The notes beneath the pieces were generated by a model. The model was given only the letters and a program-made list of their open reading frames with translations. It was not told the DNA's origin and made no database searches. Both the position numbers and the translations under genes were made by a program. This document shows positions 25,747 through 34,339 of a DNA stretch of 64,000 nucleotides, piece after piece (position 1 is the first letter of the stretch; every line of letters begins with the position of its first letter). The DNA is from an uncultured Methanomicrobiales archaeon (GTDB taxonomy: Archaea; Halobacteriota; Methanomicrobia; Methanomicrobiales; Methanospirillaceae). The stretch is from NCBI GenBank assembly GCA_903832665.1, contig CAILCG010000022.1, positions 1 through 64,000 on the forward strand. Direction: 5' to 3'.

Positions 25747-27048
25747 ATGTGTCTTATGGATTTGCTGGTCCGCAGGTGTTCCCGCGGTGTTCCGGAAGAG
25801 GTGGCTGCGGCAGCCAGAGTTGAGGGCATGGATCCCGCCCGCATGGCACGGCTGGTTGCGGCAGGCAGAGTTGTCATCCCCGCAAACCCCAACCGGAAGC
25901 ACCAGCGGTGTGCAATAGGTGAAGGGTGTACGGTCAAGATCAACGTGAATGTCGGGACATCGGGCAGCCGGTGCGATGCCGCGATGGAGCAGACCAAAGC
26001 GCAGGCAGCGCTCGATAACGGTGCCGATGCCCTGATGGATCTCTCGACCGGTGGCGACCTTGTCGCCATCCGGAAGAAGATGCTCACGCTCGATACCACG
26101 GTCGGCACGGTCCCGGTGTACGAAGCGGTGCGCCGGGCCGGGAATGCGGCCGATGTGGATGGCGACCTGCTCTTTAAGGTCATCCGGGAGCACTGCCAGC
26201 AGGGTGTGGATTTCTTAACCCTCCACTGCGGCGTGAACCGCCAGGCCCTTGCAGCGCTCAAAAGCGATCCCCGCCTGATGGGGGTCGTGAGCCGGGGCGG
26301 TTCGTTCCATTGCGCGATGATGATGCAGCGCGACGAGGAGAACCCACTCTATGCCGAATACGATTACCTCCTGGAGATCCTCGCAGAATACGACGTGACG
26401 GTCAGCCTCGGGGACGGGATGCGACCCGGTTGTTTGCAGGATGCAGAGAAGCTCGCCAAGTCGGTGGAGTATATCGCGCTCGGCACGCTGGCAAAGCAGG
26501 CACACGCCAAGGGAGTCCAGCGGATGATCGAGGGACCGGGCCATATGCCGCTCGACCAGGTGGGCTACAATGTGAAGATGATCAAGGAGATCACCGACCA
26601 TGCCCCGCTCTACCTCCTGGGACCGCTGGTCACGGATATCGCGCCCGGCTACGACCACGTGGTTGCGGCCATCGGGGGAGCAACTGCGTGTCTCAACGGG
26701 GCCGACTTCCTCTGCATGGTCTCGCCGAGCGAGCACCTTGCCCTGCCGGATGTTGCAGATATTATCGAAGGAACCCGGGTGGCAAAGATTGCTGCCCATG
26801 TCGGGGACACCGTCCGGAAGCATGAGGGCTGGCGGATGGACCGCGAGGTGCAGATGGCAGAGGCCCGGCATGAGCTGGACTGGGACGAGCAGTTCCGGCT
26901 TTCGCTCTATGGGGATCATGCCCGGAAGATCCATGAGCGGGACGGGGAGACGGAGACCTGCTCGATGTGCGGGGATCTATGTGCGGTCAAGATGGTGAAT
27001 GAGCTGTTCGGGACTGCGCCTAAGGGCAAAGGGAAGGAAGGGAAGTAA
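25747..27048 (+). CDS. thiC: Phosphomethylpyrimidine synthase ThiC
   Basis: About 433 residues. ThiC converts aminoimidazole ribotide to HMP phosphate for thiamine using AdoMet and a [4Fe-4S]. CSMCGDLCAVKM at the C-terminus holds the C-x-x-C-x-x-x-x-C ligands, although the last spacing is C-x-x-C-x-x-x-C here. Other signatures: DLSTGGD, FLTLHCGVN, SRGGS, MIEGPGHMPL and PLVTDIAPGYDH. The start is ambiguous among ATGs at 25720, 25747 and 25756; 25747 has AAGGA about 12 bases upstream. The first in-frame ATG overlaps the start codon of the divergent hydrolase, so no room exists for a riboswitch leader and each promoter must lie in the other gene. Confidence 0.93.
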   Translation: MCLMDLLVRRCSRGVPEEVAAAARVEGMDPARMARLVAAGRVVIPANPNRKHQRCAIGEGCTVKINVNVGTSGSRCDAAMEQTKAQAALDNGADALMDLSTGGDLVAIRKKMLTLDTTVGTVPVYEAVRRAGNAADVDGDLLFKVIREHCQQGVDFLTLHCGVNRQALAALKSDPRLMGVVSRGGSFHCAMMMQRDEENPLYAEYDYLLEILAEYDVTVSLGDGMRPGCLQDAEKLAKSVEYIALGTLAKQAHAKGVQRMIEGPGHMPLDQVGYNVKMIKEITDHAPLYLLGPLVTDIAPGYDHVVAAIGGATACLNGADFLCMVSPSEHLALPDVADIIEGTRVAKIAAHVGDTVRKHEGWRMDREVQMAEARHELDWDEQFRLSLYGDHARKIHERDGETETCSMCGDLCAVKMVNELFGTAPKGKGKEGK

Positions 27049-27070
27049 AAAAATTAACAATCCTCACTGA

Positions 27071-27772
27071 TTATTGGGACATATTTTTTGCCTCTTTTAT
27101 TATATTTTCAATATCCTCATAGGTGGAATCAACTTGAAAAGATTTCAAAAAAATACATCGGTAATAAACAAAAATGACAATGCTCACAATTAAAATCACT
27201 AAAATTACACCAAATAATGGAACATAATTGCAAAAAAACTCACACGTTTCACTCTCAAATTTACATGAGAGCGTTAATGGAATCATTACAACACAAAAAC
27301 ATATGATAATGTAACTTACACCATCCCAAAAACGGTGTCCACGAGACCCCATTAATTTATTCTCATAAAGTTGATTGATTAACCAAATTCTTTGATCGCT
27401 ACATAAATCACTTACCTCCTCTAAAAGTTGTTTATTTTTCAAATGTCCCATAATTCCCCGAATTAACCCCGGATAAATAGAACAATTTTTCTGAATTTTT
27501 AATTCCTTTTCAATTTGCAGAATTCGTGAGTAATTTTTTGCAATGTCATCGTCAATATAATGTGCAAAATATCTCCAGAATACGAGGAGAACGATTGAGA
27601 TCAAACATAACAACAGGATATTAAAATCTTCATTTAACTTGATTGAAATGCCCCATAAAATGCCTAAAATTTTGGGTATCGCAAGCGTTGCTTCGTTATT
27701 GATTTTTACAAGATTTTCGTTTCGATCTAAAATATTTTGAAGAAGAAGTTGGAGTGTTTCATCACTTGCCAT
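27071..27772 (-). CDS. AT-rich multi-span membrane protein, unknown
   Basis: A protein of 233 residues with AT-rich codons in a GC-rich setting. Hydrophobic segments at about 48-66 (ILLLCLISIVLLVFW), 155-172 (YIIICFCVVMIPLTL) and 188-208 (LFGVILVILIVSIVIFVYY). Between them lies a charged helical cytoplasmic stretch (RILQIEKELKIQKNC). Cysteines cluster around 165-185. No family was recognised. It is convergent with thiC with a 22-bp gap. Composition and isolation suggest acquired DNA. Confidence 0.6.
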   Translation of the reverse strand: MASDETLQLLLQNILDRNENLVKINNEATLAIPKILGILWGISIKLNEDFNILLLCLISIVLLVFWRYFAHYIDDDIAKNYSRILQIEKELKIQKNCSIYPGLIRGIMGHLKNKQLLEEVSDLCSDQRIWLINQLYENKLMGSRGHRFWDGVSYIIICFCVVMIPLTLSCKFESETCEFFCNYVPLFGVILVILIVSIVIFVYYRCIFLKSFQVDSTYEDIENIIKEAKNMSQ

Positions 27773-28073
27773 ATAGGGTATTGTATATTATGGATGCCTT
27801 AAAGCCTCGGGTTTACTCCCAAAAACCGTAATCCCTGCACCATCACAATGCGCAGGGTGGTGGGGGTAGGACCCTATCCTAAACAAGACGGGATCCCCCA
27901 CCCTCCCTTACCGGCATCTGCTTTACCCTTGCTTCGCGTGGAGTCCCATACGAAGAACCGTTTACCGGTCCGTCCCGGGGAGTGGGGAGGTACCCTTTCT
28001 AAAAAGTGAGCGGGGGTATACCCACCTTCCCACCCCCACTCCAAAACCCGGGATCCCCCTTCTCTGCTGCGCG
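27773..28073. other. C-rich intergenic region with palindromes
   Basis: A 300-bp C/G-tract-rich stretch between an AT-rich gene and a secreted hydrolase. GGGTATACCC at about 28014-28023 is a perfect palindrome, and GGTGGGGGTAGGACC near 27855 resembles the C-rich element at 1021-1032. No gene was seen. Confidence 0.4.
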
Positions 28074-28967
28074 ATGCTCATCCTCATGCTGGTCGCGTGC
28101 GGATGTACCGCTCCTCCTCCCCAGAAGGAACTGACCGGTTCAGGCAACGGACCAATGGGCATCCCACAGGGAAGCGGGCAATATGTATTCACGGACCTGC
28201 TCGGAAACGCGGATCGCCCGATCACGGTCTACACGTATCGCCCGGCCTCCTGGAACACCTTGGGTCCGGTACTGATGGTGATGCCCGGGGCGGGTCGCGA
28301 CGGGCGATCCCCCCGGGATACCTGGATACGCTATGCTGAACAGTATTCCAGTCTCGTGGCGGTACCGGAATTTTCCCTGGCGAACTATCCCGGGGATCTC
28401 TGGTACAATGCCGGCAATACCTACGATGACAACAACTGGAACCCGAAGGCGAACTGGACCTATACGGCAGTTGAGCATCTCTTCGATGATCTCCGGAACA
28501 AGAGTGGCGCCACCCGGAATACCTACCTGCTCTTTGGGCACAGTGCGGGAGGCCAGTTTGTCCACCGGATGGCAACCGTGCTGCCGGAAGCCCGGTACAG
28601 CCGTGCCGTAGCAGCGAATGCAGGGTTCTACCTCTTGCCGGTCTCTACCATCGAGTATCCGTTCGGTCTCAAAGGCTCTCCCCTGTATGAGAACGAGCTT
28701 CCAAGCGTTTTTGCACGGAAACTCATCATCATGTCGGGCGGCAGCGATACGGATCCCAATGCCAGCGGCCTTGCAAATTTCCCCGAAGCAGAAGCCCAGG
28801 GGAGCACCCGGTTTGAGCGGGCCCGGTTCTATTTCACGACTGCCCAGGCAGAAGCAGAGCGCCGCCATATCCCGCTGAACTGGGAATATCATGTAGTGCC
28901 GGGTATCGGACACGATGAAGCGGGGATGGCCGGAGCTTCAGCAGCATTGCTCTTCAATGAAACGTGA
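28074..28967 (+). CDS. Secreted lipoprotein alpha/beta-hydrolase
   Basis: A protein of 297 residues. MLILMLVACGC carries a short hydrophobic stretch and a lipobox-like L-V-A-C, so it is probably anchored outside the membrane through Cys9. The hydrolase fold has PVLMVMPGAGRDGRSP (oxyanion strand), LLFGHSAGGQFVHR with the nucleophile Ser in G-H-S-A-G, MSGGSDTDPN for the acid and VPGIGHDEAG with the His. It resembles secreted esterases of the PHB-depolymerase type; the substrate is unknown. The start context is weak, and the leader is unusually short, so the true start could lie a few codons upstream. Confidence 0.75.
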   Translation: MLILMLVACGCTAPPPQKELTGSGNGPMGIPQGSGQYVFTDLLGNADRPITVYTYRPASWNTLGPVLMVMPGAGRDGRSPRDTWIRYAEQYSSLVAVPEFSLANYPGDLWYNAGNTYDDNNWNPKANWTYTAVEHLFDDLRNKSGATRNTYLLFGHSAGGQFVHRMATVLPEARYSRAVAANAGFYLLPVSTIEYPFGLKGSPLYENELPSVFARKLIIMSGGSDTDPNASGLANFPEAEAQGSTRFERARFYFTTAQAEAERRHIPLNWEYHVVPGIGHDEAGMAGASAALLFNET

Positions 28968-29020
28968 AAATGGGGGCCATTCGTTCCTCCATCGCTGGTA
29001 TTGATGCCTTCCCGACGCCC

Positions 29021-30664
29021 TTACAGGAACGTGATCGGGTGAAGTTCAGGCGCCGGTTCCGTGCGGGATTTCAACCGCTTGATCAGGGCAAGTTCGGCCT
29101 TGAGCCCGAGTTCCCTGCTGAACCGCTCGGCATGTTCGAGTTTGTCGGCCGTGACTGCATACTTGTCCGGGAATTCTTCTGATGAGGCGTGGAACAGCAG
29201 CACCTCCGACAGGAATGTCTGGACGATCCCCCACCGGGACGAGATCTGGCAATAGACCTCGAACGCATTGGCGTATTTTGTATCAAGATTTTTGGGAAGC
29301 GGTGTATTGCACTTCAGGTACGCGACCCGGGCCAGTTCGCATTCCCCGATAAGGTCGTGGGCATACCAGTTGATGCTCCGCACTCTCTGGGTCATTATCT
29401 TTGCCTCGTCATACGTTGCGGTGGCAGCATCCAGGTACTTACGGGCAGCAGCGGCATCGGCATTGAACGCCCGAGCCCGGAGAAGCTCTGCCTGCTCGGG
29501 CAGCAACTGCATGAGCCCCCGGATCATGCCGGTACGGCCAATCTGTTCTGCTTCCGCGTAACAGGTGTCGGCCAGGTCCAGGTGTCCCAGGAAGCGGTGA
29601 ACCGTTCCGGTCCTTCTGAGGATGTCCATCCTGAGTTCCTGGACATTGGAGGTCTCCGGATCAGGGTCCGGGATCCCGCACAATGAGAGGGCCTGGGCAA
29701 ATCTCGATGGTGCATAGGAAGAGGCGATATCTCCGTAGAAGAGCTCCGCTTCACCCACTCCCAGGAGGCTCCTTGCCAGTTCAAAGGGAGGGTTGTTCTT
29801 GTCCCGGCTTCTCTCTAAGAAGGCCTCTTTTGCCCCCTCAAAATCATTGAGATGGAGCATGATATGCCCGCGGGAGATCCGGCTGTCGGCGAGGATCGCG
29901 GGGAGGCCGAGTCCACCCTGGCCGGCCCGGTTCACCCCCTGCATGAAGGCATCATAGGCTTCCTGGTACCGGTCGAGAATATGGAAAAAGTCCGCATACC
30001 ACAGGAAGAACCGGACCTCCCGTTCTTCATCGGGAGCCGTAGCCACAAAACGCAGGAAGTCGCGGGCTATAAGGCCGTCAATATCACTCTCGGGTATTTT
30101 TCCCTCGTAGATATCTTCATAGATGCCCTCGAGGTAATCGCTGATCGCCGTCTTGTTGCCGAGAATTTTCTGGAATGCCCCGTACGCTGTTTGGATCTGG
30201 TGACCCCGCTCTGTTCGGTCACCTGCTGCAGAGAGATACCGCGGGTGGGGGAGATTTGCATCCCCCTCCGCACCCATGCGGGATAACTGGTGAAGGAGAA
30301 TGGTAAGGTCGAGGAGACCGCTGGAGGGCCCGTCCCGGCACTTGGCGAGTATATACTGGTTGAAGATCCACGGTCGGCGGATGTAATAGTACGGGTTGGT
30401 CCGTTCGCTGCCGGCCCGTGCGATGATCCCCCGGGTGATAAGTACATCCAGTCGTTTCCTGAGGGCGGACTCCGAGATATTCTGGTCCTTTGCCCCTTTA
30501 TCGATCTCGAGATGATCCGATGTATTGATGATGTCCAGAATCTGCCGGAAGTGGAGCGGGCCATCGTACAGGGCAAGCAGGGTCTCCCTGCCTGGAGCTG
30601 AGAGGCTCGGCTCTTCTTTAACCATCCGCTGGAACATTGCCCGGTCTGGATACATGGTATACAC
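29021..30664 (-). CDS. Winged-helix regulator with TPR-like helical repeats
   Basis: A protein of 547 residues. The N-terminal 110 residues form a winged helix: LLALYDGPLHFRQILDII, then ISESALRKRLDVLITRGIIA and a YYYIRRPW wing. From about 190 to the end are helical hairpins of TPR spacing (RYQEAYDAFMQGVNRAG, DFEGAKEAFLERS, HLDLADTCYAEAEQIG, ATYDEAKIMTQR). No catalytic domain is seen. It is likely a protein-binding transcription regulator, as are other large helical-repeat proteins of Methanomicrobiales. Start at 30664 or 30655. It is divergent from the STAS gene across 260 bp that contains TATA-like TTTATATA near 30741. Confidence 0.65.
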   Translation of the reverse strand: MYTMYPDRAMFQRMVKEEPSLSAPGRETLLALYDGPLHFRQILDIINTSDHLEIDKGAKDQNISESALRKRLDVLITRGIIARAGSERTNPYYYIRRPWIFNQYILAKCRDGPSSGLLDLTILLHQLSRMGAEGDANLPHPRYLSAAGDRTERGHQIQTAYGAFQKILGNKTAISDYLEGIYEDIYEGKIPESDIDGLIARDFLRFVATAPDEEREVRFFLWYADFFHILDRYQEAYDAFMQGVNRAGQGGLGLPAILADSRISRGHIMLHLNDFEGAKEAFLERSRDKNNPPFELARSLLGVGEAELFYGDIASSYAPSRFAQALSLCGIPDPDPETSNVQELRMDILRRTGTVHRFLGHLDLADTCYAEAEQIGRTGMIRGLMQLLPEQAELLRARAFNADAAAARKYLDAATATYDEAKIMTQRVRSINWYAHDLIGECELARVAYLKCNTPLPKNLDTKYANAFEVYCQISSRWGIVQTFLSEVLLFHASSEEFPDKYAVTADKLEHAERFSRELGLKAELALIKRLKSRTEPAPELHPITFL

Positions 30665-30924
30665 TAATAGGTGAGGGGGGATCTATAAAATCCCGCTTGT
30701 CATTGGAAAAATATCGCCCCTTTTTTCCGAACTCCCCTTCTTTATATAGCCCTGGATGAAACAGGCATACAACAACAAGACGATCCCCAGGGTAAAGCTA
30801 GGGAAAGGACAGGCTCGTTTTGAGGGCCTTCCTTGTCCCGATACTCCTCTGGTTGTCAGAATCAACGATTATGCCGCCGGAGCAGCAGGCACGATCATAC
30901 AAATCCGGTACACGGAGGAACATC

Positions 30925-31269
30925 ATGGAAATTCACCAGAGCATATCAGAGGGAGTGACGATTGTGGCACTGATAGGGAGGCTGGATACGACCAGTACCT
31001 CTGAGTTCGAAGAGCACAGCAGAGCACTGCCGCCGGGCCCGATCATCCTTGACCTGAGCCGGCTGGAATATATCAGCAGCTCCGGTCTCCGGGTATTTCT
31101 CCAGCTGAAACGGGATTGCGCGAAGAAAAACATCCCCATCGTCTTTGCCGGCAGCTGGGGGAGTGTTGCCAAGGTCATACGGGTGAGCGGGTTTGAGAAT
31201 ATCTTCTCGCGGTACCCCTTGGTGGCAGACGCCCTTCTGGGGGTTGCTGCGGAAGGTGCCGGATCATAA
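30925..31269 (+). CDS. STAS-domain anti-sigma-antagonist-like protein
   Basis: A protein of 114 residues. EGVTIVALIGRLDTTSTSEF and IILDLSRLEYISSSGLRVFL are the SpoIIAA-type STAS signatures; the S in Y-I-S-S-S-G is the phosphorylatable position. Archaea lack sigma factors, so such proteins probably act in phosphorylation-switch partner systems with PP2C phosphatases or HATPase kinases, none adjacent here. The start at 30925 follows GGAGG closely; an in-frame ATG at 30820 lacks a site and adds unmatched residues. Confidence 0.85.
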   Translation: MEIHQSISEGVTIVALIGRLDTTSTSEFEEHSRALPPGPIILDLSRLEYISSSGLRVFLQLKRDCAKKNIPIVFAGSWGSVAKVIRVSGFENIFSRYPLVADALLGVAAEGAGS

Positions 31270-31289
31270 CGGGTACATAGGTGGATAAC

Positions 31290-31460
31290 CTTCGGTGATC
31301 CAATCCCCCCATGTGCAGGGGGAATCGTGAGCATGGGACATGTGGTATGGGTAGGCCAGGTAGTGCAACGGATAGTGAAGTTGCCCGACTGGGGTACGAG
31401 GACACTCCCGCAGGATGATTGCGGGAGGTTTATGATGAGCTGATGGTGAGGCCTTTGGCT
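31290..31460 (+). ncRNA. Possible structured leader RNA before the B12-binding gene
   Basis: This gap contains several short stems: CCCCC with GGGGG near 31303-31322, GCAAC with GTTGC near 31368-31393, and CTCCCGCA with TGCGGGAG near 31412-31434 (8 bp, perfect, 7-base loop). It lies 100-280 bp upstream of a B12-binding protein gene on the same strand. No known riboswitch consensus was recognised, including the cobalamin B12-box. A weak call based on hairpin density alone. Confidence 0.25.
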
Positions 31461-31464
31461 GGCT

Positions 31465-31495
31465 GTTGGAAAAAAATGCCCAGTTTTTTTCCAAC
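31465..31495. repeat. Perfect 12-bp inverted repeat GTTGGAAAAAAA / TTTTTTTCCAAC
   Basis: Arms 31465-31476 and 31484-31495 are perfectly complementary around TGCCCAG. The T-run on the plus strand could help end transcripts coming from the STAS side; alternatively it is an operator 70 bp ahead of the B12-binding gene. A related TTGGAAAA/TTTTCCAA element lies behind that gene at 33453-33481. Confidence 0.5.
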
Positions 31496-31568
31496 GTCCT
31501 GTCCTTTTTACCCGCCATCAGAGAAGAGTACGATAACGTCCGGAACTACCGGGTGAGTGTGAGTTGGT

Positions 31569-33299
31569 ATGACGCAGGTTTCACCGATCGGAAAAGAGAG
31601 TACGGGTCCGATAGCACTACGTGAAGGGAGCAGAAAAAAAATAACCGGTGGGGCGATAGGAGACTGCGTCCATGGTACGGGTGTCTATGAATTTTTGAGA
31701 ACCGCAGATCGTTTTGGTTACCAGACCTTCTTCCTGGGAGCCGCAATCGAAACCCCAGCGTTTGTCCGGGCGATTGAAGAGAACAAGGCAGAGATCATCT
31801 GTGTCAGTTATCGCAATAACCCTGACAGCCTCGCAGGGATCCTGGAGAAATTCTTCCAGGAATTGTCTGAGAAGAACCTGATCCGGGGAAAGGTGTTTTA
31901 TTTCGGCGGAACTCCCTCATGTATAGCGGTTGCAAAAAAATTCGGCCGGTTCGGTCATTTTTTCCAGGGCAGGGAAAATTCTTCAGTGATCCGCGAAACC
32001 CTGTTTGTCAGGGATCCGGCGATATCCCCGGTTCGCAGGGAATACGAACGACTTCCGCTCCATGCTGAAGCACTGACCCCCACTGACATGAAGTGGATCA
32101 TGTCGGTGGATTGGTACGTCCCGATGATACGTTCTCATTTCGGGCTCCCGTCGCTCGATGATACCATCGATGGCGTGAAAAAAATCGCTGAATCCGGAAC
32201 CGTGGATCTCATCTCCATCACACCCGACCAGAATGCTCAGGAAAATTTTTTCGAACCCGAGAAGATGGATTCCGTCCGGGACGGGTTCGGGGGAGTCCCC
32301 GTAAGGACCGAAGAAGATCTGCGCAGGATCGGGACAGCGGCCCAATGCGGAAATTTTCCCCTCCTGAAGATGTCTGCGGGAACAGAGGACCTGATGAAAT
32401 GGGCATCTATGGGAATAAGCACTGTCAATAATGCATGGGGAGCGGTCCCGCTCTTCTGGCAGAGCGAGCTTGATGGCCGATCCACGCGACCGCTTGCTGC
32501 GGCGATCCGGGAGAACCGGGAAGTAGTGCGGTGGTACGCAAAGCAGGGAATACCGGTCTCGGTGAATGATTCGTACCAGTGGAGCCTGTGGGACTCATCC
32601 GATGTGATTTCCGTTGCTGCGTCGTACCTTGCAGCATACAATGCAAAGAAACTGGGAGTAAAGACGTACATTGCCCCGTTCGTGTTCCACACGCCCCGGC
32701 AGCTCTCGGCAAAGATGGATCTTGCAAAAATGCTGGCGAACCTGGAGATGATAACGAGACTTGAGGATAATTCGTTTGTCTGCCTCAGGGAAGTCGGGGT
32801 CACCCATTCCTCCCCCGATCAGGATATCGCCAAAGGAGAACTTGCCGCTTCTGTGCTCCTGGCTCTCGCACTCAAACCCCAGATTATCACCGTTGTCGGA
32901 TCCAGCGTAACGGACCATGCAGCAACTGCTGAAGAGGTGATCGCGAGTTGCAAGATCGTCCGGAGTGTAGTACAGAACACCGGCCGGGATTTCCCGGCTC
33001 TTGTTCCGGATAAAGACGTGATCGCCCGCAAGAATCACCTGGTCAAAGAAGCTGCCTATCTTCTCGACAAGATCGCCGGGGCGTTTCAGGCAGAATCCGC
33101 TGACCCCCTTTCCGATCCCCGGATCCTTGCAAAGATCGTGACCTGCGGCTACTTTGATGCACCCCAGTTAAAGAACAGTCCGGTTGCGCGGGGGGTTCTT
33201 CGCACGATGCCGGTGAACGGCGGTATTGATGCGGTGGATGCACGGGGAAAGCCCCTGTTGGAGCAGGAAAGGATCGCAGATCTTCTCACTTCCTCTTGA
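31569..33299 (+). CDS. B12-binding-domain protein with mutase-like C-terminal barrel
   Basis: A protein of 576 residues. N-terminal about 30-160 resembles a cobalamin-binding Rossmann domain: GGAIGDCVHGTGVYEFLRTA, then GYQTFFLGAAI and AEIICVSYRNNPDSL. The canonical D-x-H-x-x-G is spaced D-C-V-H-G-T-G here, as in an uncharacterised cobalamin-binding group. Residues about 200-480 look like an alpha/beta barrel similar in layout to glutamate mutase or methylaspartate mutase E chains (MSAGTEDLMKWASMGISTVN, SVNDSYQWSLWDSSDV). The C-terminal 80 residues contain KIVTCGYFDAPQLKNS. No operon partner or reactivase is adjacent. The reaction is unknown; B12-dependent isomerisation is inference, and the odd motif could mean weak or no cobalamin binding. 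Confidence 0.6.
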   Translation: MTQVSPIGKESTGPIALREGSRKKITGGAIGDCVHGTGVYEFLRTADRFGYQTFFLGAAIETPAFVRAIEENKAEIICVSYRNNPDSLAGILEKFFQELSEKNLIRGKVFYFGGTPSCIAVAKKFGRFGHFFQGRENSSVIRETLFVRDPAISPVRREYERLPLHAEALTPTDMKWIMSVDWYVPMIRSHFGLPSLDDTIDGVKKIAESGTVDLISITPDQNAQENFFEPEKMDSVRDGFGGVPVRTEEDLRRIGTAAQCGNFPLLKMSAGTEDLMKWASMGISTVNNAWGAVPLFWQSELDGRSTRPLAAAIRENREVVRWYAKQGIPVSVNDSYQWSLWDSSDVISVAASYLAAYNAKKLGVKTYIAPFVFHTPRQLSAKMDLAKMLANLEMITRLEDNSFVCLREVGVTHSSPDQDIAKGELAASVLLALALKPQIITVVGSSVTDHAATAEEVIASCKIVRSVVQNTGRDFPALVPDKDVIARKNHLVKEAAYLLDKIAGAFQAESADPLSDPRILAKIVTCGYFDAPQLKNSPVARGVLRTMPVNGGIDAVDARGKPLLEQERIADLLTSS

Positions 33300-33452
33300 A
33301 TCCTGTGGCCAGCCCCGGATTCCCTGGTCACCCGAATGGTTTTGAGGGGCTCCTTTGGTTCCGCCGCGAACCGTCCCTCACCTTAATGGAGAACCGGCGA
33401 CTTTCCGGCCCCCCCGAAAAAAATTCCACCCGCGGTCAAAAAGTTGTGCCGG

Positions 33453-33481
33453 TTGGAAAATTTTTCCATCTTTTTTTCCAA
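33453..33481. repeat. Nested TTGGAAAA / TTTTCCAA palindromes
   Basis: TGGAAAA at 33454-33460 pairs with TTTTCCA at 33462-33468, and TTGGAAAA also pairs with TTTTCCAA ending at 33481. It follows the B12-binding gene by about 150 bp and shares its core with the inverted repeat ahead of that gene, so the gene is bracketed by related elements. Confidence 0.45.
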
Positions 33482-33557
33482 TTTCCAGCCCTTCATAACC
33501 TCCCGGAGTCTAGTATGTGATCAGGCCCGGAAACACCCGGGCAGGACTTGAGTAACC

Positions 33558-33722
33558 ATGAAGGCACGAAAGTCTGGCCAGGAATCCGATGCAGATGAGG
33601 ACTTCTTCCACTCTCCTGTCGGGAGTTGTAGTGGGGATCCCTCCCTGTATTCGCTCTGGCAACTGCTCAATACGACACCCCTCCCGTCGTTGAAGGCAGG
33701 GATGAAAGATCCCGATCCGTGA
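33558..33722 (+). CDS. Possible small acidic protein, unknown
   Basis: A 54-residue frame starting MKARKSGQESDADEDF and ending LKAGMKDPDP. It has backbone-like GC codon use and sits in an otherwise gene-poor 1-kb stretch. No ribosome site is convincing and no family was recognised. It could be noncoding or part of a decayed gene. Confidence 0.2.
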   Translation: MKARKSGQESDADEDFFHSPVGSCSGDPSLYSLWQLLNTTPLPSLKAGMKDPDP

Positions 33723-33892
33723 ATGAAACCATCATACCTCTCAAACCGCCTTTAGACTCCATGCAATGCCATGTAAGGGAAAAACAAAGGCAAAACCAGG
33801 ATATGGGCAGATCCTCTCAGGGGGATTTTTGCCCCTCTTTTCATTGTTATTTTAACCCGTCTGTATCACGGAATCAGCAATGTGAAGTTTAA

Positions 33893-34117
33893 TTCACCGG
33901 GGGCATAACCCTTTCGCCCGGGCTTCATCTCACATCGAAAAATTACCAGGAAGACCCTGACCCCGCAATGATGCTGGGTGGTGGCGGGATGCAGACCTGG
34001 GGGATGTATGCAGCTGGACTCGGCGACCAGAAATTCTCGGCAATACTTACCGGACCCGGACCAATGCACGAAGTAGCGGACACATTTGTCGTTCACCTGC
34101 ATGTGGTAGAAGCATGA
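33893..34117 (+). pseudogene. Remnant of a chagasin-like (I42) protease-inhibitor domain
   Basis: The open frame after the TAA at 33890 reads GGITLSPGLHLTSKNYQ, then GGGGMQTWGMYAAGLGDQKF and EVADTFVVHLHVVEA before the TGA at 34115-34117. The G-G-x-x-T-W, A-A-G-x-G-D-Q-x-F and D-T-F-V-V-x-L-x-V elements match the second half of I42/chagasin domains, common in methanogen surface proteins. The first half, including N-P-T-T-G-Y, is absent, and no start codon suits it. It looks like a 5'-truncated relic. Confidence 0.45.
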
Positions 34118-34339
34118 CCCCCCATACCTTGTCAGGAGTATAACGATTCTCCCTGCCCGGACCTTTTTTTTAATCAAACCTCCGGACCGCGGATGATCCC
34201 GGTCGGTAACAACCTGCAGGATTCGTTGTCACCACTTCATGGATTGAAAGAGAAGACCGGTAACGCAGCGATATGAGGATTTTCATCAGCTGCTACCCTA
34301 TCTCCGACCACAAAGCACTCAAAACCCCCCTTCCAACCA

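Noticed and set aside
25600-25760. TPP riboswitch before thiC
   Set aside because: The space is occupied by the divergent hydrolase gene and no THI-box sequence was seen.
25722-26261. N-terminal extension of the metallo-hydrolase
   Set aside because: The extension is antisense to conserved thiC and unrelated to the hydrolase fold.
31425-31445. C/D box guide RNA (ATGATGA followed by CTGA)
   Set aside because: The two boxes are one base apart, leaving no room for a guide.
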